DNA from: Enterocloster asparagiformis
GTDB taxonomy: Bacteria; Bacillota; Clostridia; Lachnospirales; Lachnospiraceae
DNA: 64,000 bases
Direction of reading: 5' to 3'
Assembly: GCA_018380885.1 (NCBI GenBank)
Contig: JAGZSY010000013.1
Span: 80,697 to 144,696 of the forward strand
Positions within the stretch are counted from its first letter, which is position 1. The number at the start of each line of letters is the position of its first letter. Under the pieces are notes generated by a model that searched no databases, was not told the DNA's origin, and saw only the letters and a program-made list of their open reading frames with translations. Shown piece by piece: positions 1-9,238 of the stretch. A program made the position numbers and the translations under genes.

Positions 1-325
1 ATACGTCGATGCCCCGGGCCAGCACGTTGGGAATGGCGGTTCCGTCGTGCATCTGATAAACGCCGCCCACCTTTTTCCAGGCGTTGGTGTTGGCGTTGGT
101 GTTGGCGTTGGTGTTGGCGCTGGAGCTGCCCCCGGTATTCGTGGCCGTGCCGCCGCCCGTGACGCCGGGACCGCCGGGGCCGCCGACGCTGGTGCTGGTG
201 GTGACATTGTTTTCACCCGGTCCGATGGCCCAGGCAGTTCCCGTGGGCAGTCCGGTCATCACAACGATCATCCCCGCCAGAGCCGCACCCTGGCAGCGCT
301 TCACCAAGTGTCTCACATTCTTCAT
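1..325 (-). CDS. Secreted GH25-type lysozyme (partial, N-terminus only)
   Basis: The gene starts at 325 after a good ribosome site (AGGAGA) and runs off the left edge. About 108 residues are visible: a signal peptide (KR-rich start, hydrophobic core, cleavage near AWA), a Gly/Ser/Thr-rich linker with an Asn-Thr-Asn-Ala repeat, then a segment ending in ARGIDV. A GIDVS(H/R)WQ motif opens the catalytic domain of glycoside hydrolase family 25 muramidases, so cleavage of peptidoglycan outside the cell is likely. The catalytic domain itself lies outside the window, so the family call rests on this short motif and on the neighbouring cell-wall-binding gene. An alternative is another secreted cell-wall protein. 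Confidence 0.55.
   Translation of the reverse strand, partial: MKNVRHLVKRCQGAALAGMIVVMTGLPTGTAWAIGPGENNVTTSTSVGGPGGPGVTGGGTATNTGGSSSANTNANTNANTNAWKKVGGVYQMHDGTAIPNVLARGIDV
79..122. repeat. 12-bp tandem repeat coding Asn-Thr-Asn-Ala
   Basis: A short run of about three and a half copies of a 12-bp unit (ggcgttggtgtt on the plus strand) lies inside the linker of the partial lysozyme gene. It encodes an NTNA spacer between the signal region and the catalytic domain and could change length by slippage. Confidence 0.7.
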
Positions 326-364
326 AATGTTCTCCTCTTTTAGTCAGTGTAAAGGTCGCTCAGG

Positions 365-402
365 CAATGGGCCGCGGGCCGGACTGTGCCGGAGGCCCAT
401 TG
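365..402. other. Inverted repeat between two surface-protein genes
   Basis: Perfect 9-bp arms (caatgggcc / ggcccattg) flank a GC-rich loop. It lies between the terminator of the upstream gene and the start of the GH25-type gene, so it would fall in the promoter or leader of the lysozyme gene. Its function is unknown; it could be an operator or an RNA hairpin. Confidence 0.4.
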
Positions 403-412
403 CGCTTAAAAC

Positions 413-452
413 AAATGGATGTCCTCTGAATCCTTCGGGGGACATCCATTTT
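413..452 (-). terminator. Rho-independent terminator of the choline-binding gene
   Basis: A 12-bp stem (aaatggatgtcc / ggacatccattt) with a 15-nt loop lies 22 bases past the stop codon at 474. On the minus strand it is followed by a T-rich run (TTTGTTTTAA). Confidence 0.75.
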
Positions 453-473
453 CTTCTCAAAACATGCCGCCGC

Positions 474-1556
474 CTATCTGGGGCCGTCCGTTCTTCCCGG
501 CTCCAACGTGTTGCCGTTAGATGACGGGCTGTTGGACGATCCGCCGGATGTGGGGCCATTGCTGCTGCCGCCCGGCGACGTACTGTTGCTGCTGCCCGGT
601 CCGTTGGAGGAAACGAAATTGTTGCCGCTGGACCCGGAACCGCCGGGACCGCTGCTGGAATTGCTGCTGCCGGACGGACTGCTGCTGCCCGGACTCTGGG
701 CTGAAACGCCTCCGGCGTTCTGGCAGACGCCGCTGGCATCAAAGGTATACTGGCTTCCGTCAATGGTCAGCGTGGTGTTGGCCGCCATCTTACCTGTGGT
801 CGGATCGAGATAATAATACTTGCCGGAAAGCTGAATCCACTTGGTCATCATATGGCCGTTGTTGCTGAAATAATACCAGGAATCGCCGATCTGCTTCCAG
901 CCCTTGGACATCTTTCCGTTGGTGTTGTCCATATAATACTTGTTGCCCTCGCTGTCCGTCAGCCAGTCGATCAGCATGCGGCCGTCGGTGTTCAGGTAGA
1001 AGTAGTCTCCGTCAATCTGCGCCCAGCCCGTCATCATCTTGCCGTCCGTGCCGAACAGATACCAGTTGTCCTTGATCTGGGCCCAGGAGTTCACCACGCA
1101 CTTGCCGTTGCTCTGGAAATAATACCAGGCGTTGTCCATATCGCGCCAGCCCGTCGCCATAGCGCCGTTGCCCCGCATGTAGTAGTAATCCACATTGTTG
1201 TTGCCGCGGTCGATCTTCAGCCAGCCGGTCACCATGGTGCCGTCGTCCAGCATATAGTACCATTTATCATCCGTATTCACCCACCCGGTGGCCATCAGGC
1301 CGCTGGGCTTGAAGAAATACCATTTTCCGTCGATCTGTACAAATCCGGTGCTCATGTATCCGGTGGACAAATCCATGTAGTAATAGCCGTCGCTGGTGTG
1401 CACCCAGCCCTTGCGGGTCGTGTTGTTTTCCACATAGGTCCATTTATCGCCTGATTTGGTCCATCCGTCCGCATAAGCTGTAAATGCCGATCCCAATGAC
1501 ATCACACTGATCAGCCCCGCGGCAACCAGCGCCATAAAACGTTTTTTGTGTACCAT
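474..1556 (-). CDS. Secreted cell-wall (choline)-binding repeat protein
   Basis: 360 residues with a signal peptide (about 1-30, cleavage near AYA-DGW). Residues ~30-275 are a string of about eleven 20-22-residue cell-wall-binding repeats of the W-x5-G-x-WYY type, the fold that binds phosphocholine on teichoic acids or glucans. Residues ~280-360 form a Ser/Gly/Pro/Asn-rich tail. No catalytic domain is present, so it is a pure binding or display protein. The gene next upstream encodes a phosphocholine cytidylyltransferase/choline kinase fusion, which supports choline as the ligand, though that is inference. On the minus strand a -10-like TATAAT lies near 1694-1699. Confidence 0.85.
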   Translation of the reverse strand: MVHKKRFMALVAAGLISVMSLGSAFTAYADGWTKSGDKWTYVENNTTRKGWVHTSDGYYYMDLSTGYMSTGFVQIDGKWYFFKPSGLMATGWVNTDDKWYYMLDDGTMVTGWLKIDRGNNNVDYYYMRGNGAMATGWRDMDNAWYYFQSNGKCVVNSWAQIKDNWYLFGTDGKMMTGWAQIDGDYFYLNTDGRMLIDWLTDSEGNKYYMDNTNGKMSKGWKQIGDSWYYFSNNGHMMTKWIQLSGKYYYLDPTTGKMAANTTLTIDGSQYTFDASGVCQNAGGVSAQSPGSSSPSGSSNSSSGPGGSGSSGNNFVSSNGPGSSNSTSPGGSSNGPTSGGSSNSPSSNGNTLEPGRTDGPR

Positions 1557-1732
1557 CCGTCATCCTCCTCATACATCGTCCCAAACGCACTCCGGCTCCT
1601 GGTAAAACGCATCATAAGCTCCTGTGGATATCAGGCCCTTTATGCATAAGGACTTGTGATACTTCCCACGAGAGCCGGTCTCACATAATTCTGATTATAG
1701 CACAGCCATTCTGCTAAATGGTAACATTTTTA

Positions 1733-3604
1733 TTACAATTTCCGTAATTTCCTATAATATTTTTTGGCATAACGGTACATGATGATCGTGTATTCGCCGA
1801 ATTCATCGCCCAGCACGCTCTTGTAAACAGCCCACAGGCTCCACAGAAAACCGCCCAGCGCGGCGTAGGCGTAGGTGGCGAAGGTCTCCTCTTTTGTGGG
1901 CTCCCGCTGAAGATAAATGCTCAGAAGGCGGTCCGTCTGCTCCTCGTCGTAGTAGGAGTAGATGGCGCACATGGCCACGTCGATCATGGGGTCGCACATG
2001 CCCGCGTACTCCCAGTCCAGCAGCTTTACCTCACCATTTTCCAAAAATAGGTAATTATCTACGTTGGCATCGATGTGGCACAGGCATTTCCCTCTTCCCA
2101 TTTGGTCCAGGCGGTCCATCAGCCAGTCCATCCAGCCCCGGACCTCCTCGTAGTCCTCAAAAAGCGTGCCGCCATGGCTCTTGCACAGCTTCTCGTAAAA
2201 GCCGATGCGCTCGCGGATATCGAAATCATGTTCAACCTTAACGCCACTATTATGCAGCCTGCGCAGCATTTCCATGCATCGCTCTAAATCTTCCCAGTCC
2301 CCCGAGGAGGCGTTGCGCGCGCCCTCGTAAAAATCCGCGATCTTGTATCCGGTCTCAGGGTTCAGGTACAGCAGATGCTCCGTGATCCCCAGGGGCATCA
2401 CCGCGTCGTAGACCTGCTTCTCCTGGAAACGGTTGACCAGAAGCTGGGTGCCCGGCCCCGGTATGCGGCAGATGCACGGTTTTCCCTTCACCTGAAACAG
2501 GAAGGATTTATTGGTCATCCCAGCCTTCAGGCAGCGGATGTCCCGAATCTCGGACTCCGGCACCTGGAATACCCCGGCCACCAGCTTCATGGCCTCGTTG
2601 TCCGACTGGTTCTGGTATTTGGTGTCAAACAGGCGCAGTTCTTCCAGGTTTTCGAACTCATACACCTGATTCTCCGGCTGGCGGTTGATATCCATCTCGA
2701 TCTCATCCCAGCGCTCCGCGCCCACCCCGGACTCCCGGACGGCCCGATCAAGCAGGGACTGATCCCCGCCCTCCAGGCGGCTTTTTGCCTCCCCCTCCAG
2801 CATGTCCACAAAGACCTGCTCCCAGTAGAACTGCTCCGTCCCCGGAGTCTCGTAGTAAGCCTTCAAAACCGGCATGAACCTGGCGGTAAATTCCCTGGAA
2901 AAATAGGCGGGCCCGTACATCACCCAGGCGTCTCTGCCCCCCACGCGCACGTCGGTAATCCGCCCTTTCTTATTATAAGACAAGCACCACTCCTTGGTCT
3001 CGCCCTTCTGGAACGCGGAGGAATACCAGGCGCCGCACTCGTAGGCGTGGTACATGTTCTCCCGCAGCCAGTTGTCCGAGGAGAGCAGGTACATGTTGCG
3101 GCCCTCCAGCACCTTCCGGGCGCGGTAAATGGTCGCCAGCGTATTCTTGCCAGAATACTCCGGATTGTACAGCAGCTTCACGTCAAATTTATCGATCAGA
3201 TACTCAAATTTTTCCTTCAGATAGCCCACGGCGATGGTGATGTCCGTCACCTCGGCCTCGTGGAGCTGACGAATCTGCCGCTCGATCATGCGCTCCCCAA
3301 ACACCTCCAGCAGCCCCTTGGGCATCTCGAAGGTCAGGGGGACAAACCTGGACCCAAAACCCGCGGCAATGATCAGCGCGCCGTCCACCTTGTACGGCGC
3401 CAGCAGCCTGCGGCCATCATCCAGAATTTTCCATTTCCGTGAAGCGCCCCCGGGCTCGTCCTCCGCAATCAGCTTGCGGCTCACGCACTCCTTCACCAGG
3501 GAATTCACCGTTCCCAGGGATACATCCAGCTTCTGCGCCATCTCCCGCTGCGTGATATCCGGCTGCTCCAGCACGGTCCTGCATATAAGTCCATATCGAT
3601 CCAT
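1733..3604 (-). CDS. Winged-helix / phosphocholine cytidylyltransferase (LicC) / choline kinase (LicA) fusion
   Basis: 623 residues in three parts. Residues 1-70 look like a MarR-type winged helix. Residues ~75-310 are a nucleotidyltransferase with the G-x-G-x-R...PK signature at 82-97, as in LicC, which makes CDP-choline. Residues ~345-620 are a choline/ethanolamine kinase with the Brenner motif H510-x-D512...N517 and a second metal-binding segment LLDWE around 528-532. Together they would phosphorylate choline and activate it for transfer to surface polymers. The enzyme is cytoplasmic. The N-terminal DNA-binding domain is unusual for an enzyme and could make it autoregulatory. The adjacent genes encode choline-binding-type surface proteins. 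The substrate could also be another amino alcohol. Confidence 0.85.
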   Translation of the reverse strand: MDRYGLICRTVLEQPDITQREMAQKLDVSLGTVNSLVKECVSRKLIAEDEPGGASRKWKILDDGRRLLAPYKVDGALIIAAGFGSRFVPLTFEMPKGLLEVFGERMIERQIRQLHEAEVTDITIAVGYLKEKFEYLIDKFDVKLLYNPEYSGKNTLATIYRARKVLEGRNMYLLSSDNWLRENMYHAYECGAWYSSAFQKGETKEWCLSYNKKGRITDVRVGGRDAWVMYGPAYFSREFTARFMPVLKAYYETPGTEQFYWEQVFVDMLEGEAKSRLEGGDQSLLDRAVRESGVGAERWDEIEMDINRQPENQVYEFENLEELRLFDTKYQNQSDNEAMKLVAGVFQVPESEIRDIRCLKAGMTNKSFLFQVKGKPCICRIPGPGTQLLVNRFQEKQVYDAVMPLGITEHLLYLNPETGYKIADFYEGARNASSGDWEDLERCMEMLRRLHNSGVKVEHDFDIRERIGFYEKLCKSHGGTLFEDYEEVRGWMDWLMDRLDQMGRGKCLCHIDANVDNYLFLENGEVKLLDWEYAGMCDPMIDVAMCAIYSYYDEEQTDRLLSIYLQREPTKEETFATYAYAALGGFLWSLWAVYKSVLGDEFGEYTIIMYRYAKKYYRKLRKL

Positions 3605-3799
3605 CCGCTTGTCCTCTCACCTTTGTTCAATTTATCTCATTTTTAAAAATATATGAACATTATATCACGATGGATGAAAAATGCAAGGGGAATCATTGCC
3701 AGGAGCTCTCACAGCCCGCAACAGGAAATCCCCGGCCCGGACAACGCCGCCCGGGCCGGGGATCATCAGTCTGATCATCCTATGCTTAAAAATGCAATA

Positions 3800-5914
3800 T
3801 TATACCTCAAATATCAAATCCCCATAGCTGGGCATGGGCCACAGTTCCTTGTCCACGATCATCTCCAGGCGGTCCGCCGGCGCGCGCAGCGCCTCCATGG
3901 CGGGGGCCACCACGCTGTGGTAGGCCACGGCCTGCTCCCTGCCGCCTTCCATGGCAGCGGCCTGGTCCGTAGCCTCGATCAGGGCGGCCAGCGCCACCTT
4001 CATATCGCTGAGCAGATCGGAGGATTCGGTCAAAAGCTCGGTCTGCACGCTCACGTCTGCCTCCGGGCAGGCGTTTCTCACCGCGCAGATGGAACCGGCC
4101 AGTTGGGTGGTGTACTTGATCACCGCGGGAATAATCTGCTTGCTGGCCATGTCGATCATGGTTCTGGCCTCGATGTTCACCGCCTTGGAGTAGCCCTCGT
4201 ACTCGACCTCAGCCCTGGATTCCAGCTCCGCCCTGGTGAACACGCTGAACTCCTCGAACAGCTTCACGGCCTTCTCCGTGGTCAGGGCCGGGATGGCCTC
4301 CACCATGGAGCCGATGTTGGGCAGGCCCCTGCGCTCGGCCTCGGCGACCCACTCCTTGGAGTAGCCGTTGCCGTTAAAGACCACGCGGCGGTGGGCGGCC
4401 AGCGTCTCCTTGATCAGGTCGTGCACAGCCATGTCAAAATCGTCGGCCGCCTCCAGTATATCCGCCGCCTCCTTAAACGCCTCGGCCACAATGGTGTTTA
4501 ACACTGTGTTGGGGCTGGCGATGGAGTCGGAGGCCCCCACCATGCGGAACTCAAACTTATTGCCCGTGAAGGCAAAGGGCGAGGTCCGGTTGCGGTCCGT
4601 GGCGTCCTTATCCAGGTCCGGCAGAATGTTGACGCCGGTTTTTAAGGTGCCGCCCTTCTTGGAGTGGGTGGCCTCGCCGGTGCTGCACAGCTGGTCGATC
4701 ACATCCTCCAGCTGCTCGCCCAGGAAAATGGAGATGATCGCAGGCGGCGCCTCGTTGGAGCCCAGGCGCTGCTCGTTGCCCACGTCGGCGGCGGATTCCC
4801 GCAGCAGGTCAGCGTGGACGTCCACGGCCTTGATGATGCAGGCCAGCACCAGCAGGAACTGGATATTCTCATGGGGCGTATCCCCGGGGTTGAGCATGTT
4901 GGTGCCGTCGTCCCCGGTCAGGGACCAGTTGTCGTGCTTGCCGGAGCCGTTCACACCGGCAAAGGGCTTCTCGTGGAGCAGGCAGGCCATGCCGTGGCGG
5001 CCGGCCACCTTCTTCAGCGTCTCCATCACGATCTGGTTGTGGTCCACCGCCAGGTTGACCTCCTCAAAGATGGGGGCCAGCTCGTGTTGTGCCGGAGCCG
5101 CCTCGTTGTGCTGGGTCTTGGCCGGCACGCCCAGCTTCCACAGCTCCTTGTTCACCTCGTTCATGTAGGAGCCGATGCGCTCGCGGATCACACCGAAATA
5201 GTGGTCCTCCAGCTCCTGCCCCTTGGGCGGCATGGCGCCGAACAGGGTGCGGCCGGTGTAGATCAGGTCCTTGCGCTCCATATATTTGGCCCGATCCACC
5301 AGGAAATACTCCTGCTCCGCTCCCACGGAGGGGGTCACGCGCTTGGCCGTGGTGTTGCCGAACAGGCGGAGGATGCGCAGGGCCTGCTCGTTGACCGCCT
5401 GCACGGAGCGCAGCAGCGGAGTTTTCTTGTCCAGGGCCTCGCCCTTGTAGGAGCAGAACGCGGTGGGAATGCAGAGCGTCACGCCGATGGCGTCCTCGCG
5501 CAGGAACGCGGAGGACGTGCAGTCCCAGGCCGTGTAGCCCCGGGCCTCGAAGGTGGCGCGCAGGCCACCGGAGGGGAAGGAGGAGGCGTCCGGCTCGCCC
5601 TTGATCAGCTCCTTGCCGGAAAACTCCATGATCACCCTGCCGTCGCTGGGCGCGGAGATAAAGGAATCGTGCTTCTCCGCTGTCACTCCGGTCAGAGGCT
5701 GGAACCAGTGGGTATAATGGGTCGCCCCACGCTCAATGGCCCAATCCTTCATGGCGTGAGCCACAACGTCCGCAATGCTTGGGTCCAGCTCGGCCCCGTC
5801 CTCGATCGTCTTTTTCAGTTTTTTGTAAACGCTCTTTGGAAGGCGGTCCCGCATCACGGCGTCGTTAAAAACGTTCTTGCCGAACATATCGGTCACATTT
5901 AATACCTCACTCAT
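3800..5914 (-). CDS. glnN: Glutamine synthetase type III
   Basis: Makes glutamine from glutamate, ammonia and ATP in the cytoplasm. About 704 residues, the size of the large dodecameric GSIII family rather than GSI (~450). Visible active-site motifs are GAEQEYF at 198-204, NEAAPAQHE at 270-278 and GSGKHDNW at 323-330. I chose the start at 5914 (MSEVL) because the GAGAGGAT ribosome site lies ~10 bases upstream; the in-frame ATG at 5926 overlaps that site. The gene is alone, with its 5' region adjoining the tandem repeat array at 6094-6400. No riboswitch was recognised in the leader. Confidence 0.95.
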   Translation of the reverse strand: MSEVLNVTDMFGKNVFNDAVMRDRLPKSVYKKLKKTIEDGAELDPSIADVVAHAMKDWAIERGATHYTHWFQPLTGVTAEKHDSFISAPSDGRVIMEFSGKELIKGEPDASSFPSGGLRATFEARGYTAWDCTSSAFLREDAIGVTLCIPTAFCSYKGEALDKKTPLLRSVQAVNEQALRILRLFGNTTAKRVTPSVGAEQEYFLVDRAKYMERKDLIYTGRTLFGAMPPKGQELEDHYFGVIRERIGSYMNEVNKELWKLGVPAKTQHNEAAPAQHELAPIFEEVNLAVDHNQIVMETLKKVAGRHGMACLLHEKPFAGVNGSGKHDNWSLTGDDGTNMLNPGDTPHENIQFLLVLACIIKAVDVHADLLRESAADVGNEQRLGSNEAPPAIISIFLGEQLEDVIDQLCSTGEATHSKKGGTLKTGVNILPDLDKDATDRNRTSPFAFTGNKFEFRMVGASDSIASPNTVLNTIVAEAFKEAADILEAADDFDMAVHDLIKETLAAHRRVVFNGNGYSKEWVAEAERRGLPNIGSMVEAIPALTTEKAVKLFEEFSVFTRAELESRAEVEYEGYSKAVNIEARTMIDMASKQIIPAVIKYTTQLAGSICAVRNACPEADVSVQTELLTESSDLLSDMKVALAALIEATDQAAAMEGGREQAVAYHSVVAPAMEALRAPADRLEMIVDKELWPMPSYGDLIFEV

Positions 5915-6093
5915 TGATTGTTCCATCCTCTCTTTTTCAAATCAATCATATTTAAATCAACGCCGTTTTTCGTTTTCGGAAAATGCGCCGGTCAACGGCA
6001 TATGCGCGCCCGGCGCGTCGGCTTTTTGCCGCAGGAGGGGTGATCCCCTGCCAATGGAGAAATATCGTCTGCGGAGGAAAATCCCCTGCCGAT

Positions 6094-6400
6094 GGAAAAA
6101 TCCCCTGCCGCCGGCAATCTCCCGTCCACGGTGGAAAAATCCCTTGCCGCCGGCAACTCCCGCCCGCGGTGGAAAAATCCCTTGCCGCCGGCAATCTCCC
6201 GTCCGCGGTGGAAAAATCCCTTGCCGCCGGCAACTCCCGCCCGCGGTGGAAAAATCCCTTGCTGCCGGCAATCTCCCGTCCGCGGTGGAAAAATCCCTTG
6301 CCGCAGGCAACCTCCTGTCCGCGGTAGAAAAATCCCTTGCCGCCGGCAAAATCCCGCCCGCGGAAAAAAATCCCCTGTCGCAGACAATCTCCCGTCCGCA
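6094..6400. repeat. 38/39-bp tandem repeat array, about 8 copies
   Basis: Units begin with ggaaaaatccc at 6094, 6133, 6171, 6210, 6248, 6287, 6325 and 6362. Spacing is 39, 38, 39, 38, 39, about 38-39, then 36, so in the middle two unit types alternate (caactcccgccc versus caatctcccgtcc), giving a 77-bp higher-order unit. Most units contain the small palindrome ttgccgccggcaa and a cgcgg core. A degenerate partial unit precedes it near 6071. There are no unique spacers, so it is not CRISPR. It lies between the aldolase terminator and glnN. Confidence 0.9.
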
Positions 6401-6443
6401 GGCCCCCTGACAGCCCAGGCGCGGATACTTTTGATATTAAGAA

Positions 6444-6468
6444 AGCGTTCTCCCTGTAGAGAGAACGC
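6444..6468. terminator. Hairpin downstream of aldolase (weak terminator)
   Basis: The arms gcgttctc and gagaacgc enclose a 9-nt loop, with a modest T-rich run on either side. It may be a back-up terminator beyond the main one at 6522-6551, or act as a bidirectional stop beside the repeat array. Confidence 0.45.
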
Positions 6469-6521
6469 CTTCGTTCTTTAAATAAAATAAACCATTTCCT
6501 ATCAAAATGCAAGCGATCTTT

Positions 6522-6551
6522 TTATAAAAAACTGCATTTATTTTAATGCAT
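6522..6551 (-). terminator. Terminator of class II aldolase
   Basis: On the minus strand a TGCATT...AATGCA stem-loop is followed by GTTTTTTAT, about 25 bases after the aldolase stop codon. Confidence 0.65.
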
Positions 6552-6573
6552 TTTATTAGTACAACTAATCAAT

Positions 6574-7437
6574 TCAGGCTTTGCCAACGGAACCGAACAG
6601 CTCCATCTTTTCCTTAACAGTCGCCTTGATGGCCTCAGCGCCGGGAGCCAGCAGCTTTCTCGGGTCAAAGCCCTTGCCCTGCTGATCCTTGCCCGCCTCG
6701 ATGTACGCTCTGGTGGCGTCCGCAAAGGACAGCTGGCACTCAGTGTTCACGTTGATCTTGGCCACGCCCAGGCTGATGGCTTTCTTGATCATATCCTCCG
6801 GGATTCCGGTGCCGCCGTGCAGAACCAGAGGCATGTCGCCTACCGCTTCCTTCACCTTGGCCAGAACGTCGAAGTTTAAGCCCTGCCAGTTTGCCGGATA
6901 TTTTCCGTGGATGTTGCCGATGCCGGCAGCCAGGAAATCGATGCCCAAATCCGCGATGGACTTGCACTCCGCGGGATCAGCGCACTCGCCCGCGCCCACA
7001 ACGCCGTCCTCCTCGCCGCCGATGGAACCCACCTCGGCCTCCAGGGACAGGCCCATAGCGTGGGCGATCTTCACCAGCTCTCTTGTTTTCTCAATATTCT
7101 CCTCGATGGGATAGTGGGAGCCGTCGAACATGATGGAAGAAAATCCGGCTTTGATGCACTTGTAGCAGCCGTCGTAGGTGCCGTGATCCAGATGCAGCGC
7201 CACGGGAACCGTGATGTTTAACTCCTCCATCATGGCCTTGGTCATAGCCGCAACGGTCTTAAAGCCGGTCATGTATTTGCCCGCGCCCTCGGAAACGCCC
7301 AGGATCACCGGAGACTGAAGTTCCTGTGCCGTGAGCAGCACGGACTTGGTCCACTCCAGGTTGTTGATATTGAACTGGCCTACTGCGTACTTGCCTTCTC
7401 TTGCTTTTTCGAGCATCTCTGTTGCTGAAACTAACAT
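6574..7437 (-). CDS. fba: Fructose-1,6-bisphosphate aldolase, class II
   Basis: 287 residues. Zinc-dependent cleavage of fructose-1,6-bisphosphate to dihydroxyacetone phosphate and glyceraldehyde-3-phosphate in glycolysis, and the reverse in gluconeogenesis. The HLDHG metal/active-site motif is at 82-86; a second conserved stretch, LHGGTGIPED, lies in the C-terminal half with the NVNTE segment after it. A strong AAGGAGG site precedes the ATG at 7437, and a TATAAT-like -10 lies near 7493-7498. The gene is monocistronic between its own terminator and threonine synthase. A tagatose- or ketose-bisphosphate specificity cannot be fully excluded from sequence alone. Confidence 0.93.
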   Translation of the reverse strand: MLVSATEMLEKAREGKYAVGQFNINNLEWTKSVLLTAQELQSPVILGVSEGAGKYMTGFKTVAAMTKAMMEELNITVPVALHLDHGTYDGCYKCIKAGFSSIMFDGSHYPIEENIEKTRELVKIAHAMGLSLEAEVGSIGGEEDGVVGAGECADPAECKSIADLGIDFLAAGIGNIHGKYPANWQGLNFDVLAKVKEAVGDMPLVLHGGTGIPEDMIKKAISLGVAKINVNTECQLSFADATRAYIEAGKDQQGKGFDPRKLLAPGAEAIKATVKEKMELFGSVGKA

Positions 7438-7531
7438 TTATATACCCTCCTTATATTGTTGTTATATTGTTATATATTTAACATTCTCACTCATTATAGC
7501 AAACCTGCCCTGAAAAGGGAAGGGCAAATTA

Positions 7532-9025
7532 TCAAATCTTCAAAATCCCCCTGACCGTATCCGTCATGCCCTGCACATCGCACTCCAGATCGTGGCGGAT
7601 GGGCGCCGTGCGAATCTCCTCCACCGCCTGGGGCACCAGCACGCCGGACAGGCTGCTGAGGGCGTCCACCACGGCAAACTCGTCCATGGCCGCGGTCTCG
7701 TCCGCGCCCTGGATGGCCTCCATCACGCTGCGCGAGAACTTGAAGGGGCTGGCCGTGGAGGCGATCACCGTCTTGGCCTGATCCCCGCTGCGCTGGGCGT
7801 AGCTGTGGTAGACCGTGGCCGCCACGCCTGTGTGGGTGTCCACCAGATAGCCAGTGTCCTTGAAAATGCGGCGGATCGTGTCCGCGTTCTCCTGCTGGTC
7901 GGCGTATCCGCCCGCAAAGTCCGCCATAAAGCGGCGCATCTCATCGGTCACGGTATAGCTGCCCTTCTCCGAGAGCTCCCGCATCAGAGCGGCGCACACA
8001 GATCCGTCGCAGCCCGCGCTCAGATAGATTAAGCGCTCCAGGTTGCTGGAGATCAGGATGTCCATGGACGGAGAGTTGGTCAGGATAAACTGACGCTTCC
8101 TGTCATAGGTCCCGGTGGTAAAAAAGTCGTATAACACCTTGTTGTCGTTGGAGGCGCAGATCAGGGTCTTGATGGGAAGTCCCATGCGCTTAGCAAAGTA
8201 CGCGGCCAGGATATTGCCGAAGTTGCCGGTGGGCACGGTGACGTTGATCACCTCATCTTTTTCAATCTCGCCGTTCTCAAATAGTTTGGCATACGCATAT
8301 ACATAATATACGATCTGCGGCACCAATCTTCCTATATTAATAGAATTTGCCGATGAAAACTGGTACCCGCGGTCCGCCAGCTCCGCCGCCAGATTCTTGT
8401 CCGCGAATATCTTCTTCACGCCGGTCTGGGCGTCGTCGAAGTTGCCGTGAATAGCCACCACGCTGGTGTTTTCGCCCTTCTGGGTGCGCATCTGCAGCTC
8501 CTGTACCTTGCTGACTCCGTCCTTGGGGTAGAACACGATGATCCTGGTGCCCGGCACGTCCGCAAACCCGGCCATGGCCGCCTTTCCGGTGTCGCCCGAG
8601 GTGGCTGTGAGTATGACAATTTCCTTGTCCACCTGGTTTTTCCTCGCAGCAGTGGTCATCAGATGAGGCAGGATGGAGAGCGCCATGTCCTTGAAGGCAA
8701 TGGTGCTGCCGTGGTACAGCTCCAGGAAATAAGCCCCGTCCGCCTTTGCCAGAGGCGCAATCTCTTCCGTATCGAACTTGCTGTCGTAAGCCTTTGCGAT
8801 GCAGCCCTTTAACTCCTCCTCCGTAAAATCCGTCAGAAACAGCTTCATCACCTCGTAAGCCGTCTCCTGATACGTCATGCCGGCCAAGCGCTCCACCGGA
8901 ACGTCAAGAGCCGGGATTTCGGTGGGCATAAACAAGCCGCCGTCGTCCGCCAGCCCCTTTAAAATCGCCTGGGAGGCCGTCACACCCGCCTCGCCGCCTC
9001 TGGTACTCTGATAGGATAAGCCCAT
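7532..9025 (-). CDS. thrC: Threonine synthase
   Basis: 497 residues. PLP-dependent conversion of O-phosphohomoserine to threonine and phosphate, the last step of threonine biosynthesis. The N-terminal motif YQSTRG and the PLP-lysine motif GSTIAFKD (Lys112) are present, as are the glycine-rich TSGDTGKAA phosphate loop and the PTGNFGN segment. Length matches the long bacterial/fungal class. It is divergent from the amino-acid ABC transporter, sharing the ~410-bp upstream region. No T-box or other leader was found on its side. Confidence 0.94.
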   Translation of the reverse strand: MGLSYQSTRGGEAGVTASQAILKGLADDGGLFMPTEIPALDVPVERLAGMTYQETAYEVMKLFLTDFTEEELKGCIAKAYDSKFDTEEIAPLAKADGAYFLELYHGSTIAFKDMALSILPHLMTTAARKNQVDKEIVILTATSGDTGKAAMAGFADVPGTRIIVFYPKDGVSKVQELQMRTQKGENTSVVAIHGNFDDAQTGVKKIFADKNLAAELADRGYQFSSANSINIGRLVPQIVYYVYAYAKLFENGEIEKDEVINVTVPTGNFGNILAAYFAKRMGLPIKTLICASNDNKVLYDFFTTGTYDRKRQFILTNSPSMDILISSNLERLIYLSAGCDGSVCAALMRELSEKGSYTVTDEMRRFMADFAGGYADQQENADTIRRIFKDTGYLVDTHTGVAATVYHSYAQRSGDQAKTVIASTASPFKFSRSVMEAIQGADETAAMDEFAVVDALSSLSGVLVPQAVEEIRTAPIRHDLECDVQGMTDTVRGILKI

Positions 9026-9151
9026 GTTTTTTTCCTCGCTTCTACCATAGAATCTCGATGTTTGTTGATTTCATTATACATGATCTTAGCATATTTAAGC
9101 CATGGGCGCAACTGAATAATTGCAGGCCCTCATGGCCGCAATCGCCAATGT

Positions 9152-9169
9152 CACAATGATGTAATTGTG
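9152..9169. promoter_or_regulatory. Candidate operator palindrome
   Basis: CACAAT-GATGTA-ATTGTG is an 18-bp sequence with perfect 6-bp arms, resembling a helix-turn-helix dimer site. It lies ~40 bp upstream of the transporter -35 and within the thrC upstream region. The regulator is unknown. Confidence 0.4.
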
Positions 9170-9209
9170 GTCCTTACAGCAAAAAAGTTGTATATTTTTC
9201 GAAAAACTA

Positions 9210-9238
9210 TTGACTTTTGAAAAAAAAACGAATATAAT
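9210..9238 (+). promoter_or_regulatory. Sigma-A promoter of the amino-acid ABC transporter
   Basis: TTGACT (9210-9215), a 17-bp spacer and TATAAT (9233-9238). Transcription would start near 9245, giving a leader of about 195 nt. Confidence 0.85.

Larger units (their letters stand above)
5930..6573. other. 640-bp intergenic region with repeat array and terminators
   Basis: No credible gene. It holds a terminator for the aldolase gene (6522-6551), a second hairpin (6444-6468), the 38/39-bp repeat array (6094-6400) and then the promoter region of glnN. Open frames of up to 186 codons here are by-products of the GC-rich repeat and appear in several frames on both strands. Confidence 0.8.

Noticed and set aside
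2375..3442. 355-codon plus-strand frame antisense to the LicC/LicA fusion
   Set aside because: Shadow frame without family features; the minus-strand gene has clear domains.
3653..4501. 282-codon plus-strand frame antisense to glnN
   Set aside because: Shadow of the strongly conserved glutamine synthetase gene, no ribosome site.
6094..6400. CRISPR array
   Set aside because: The units are head-to-tail with no unique spacers, and no cas genes are present.
5952..6512. Open frames of 114-186 codons on both strands in the repeat array
   Set aside because: They arise in several frames at once from a GC-rich 38/39-bp repeat without ribosome sites or family similarity.
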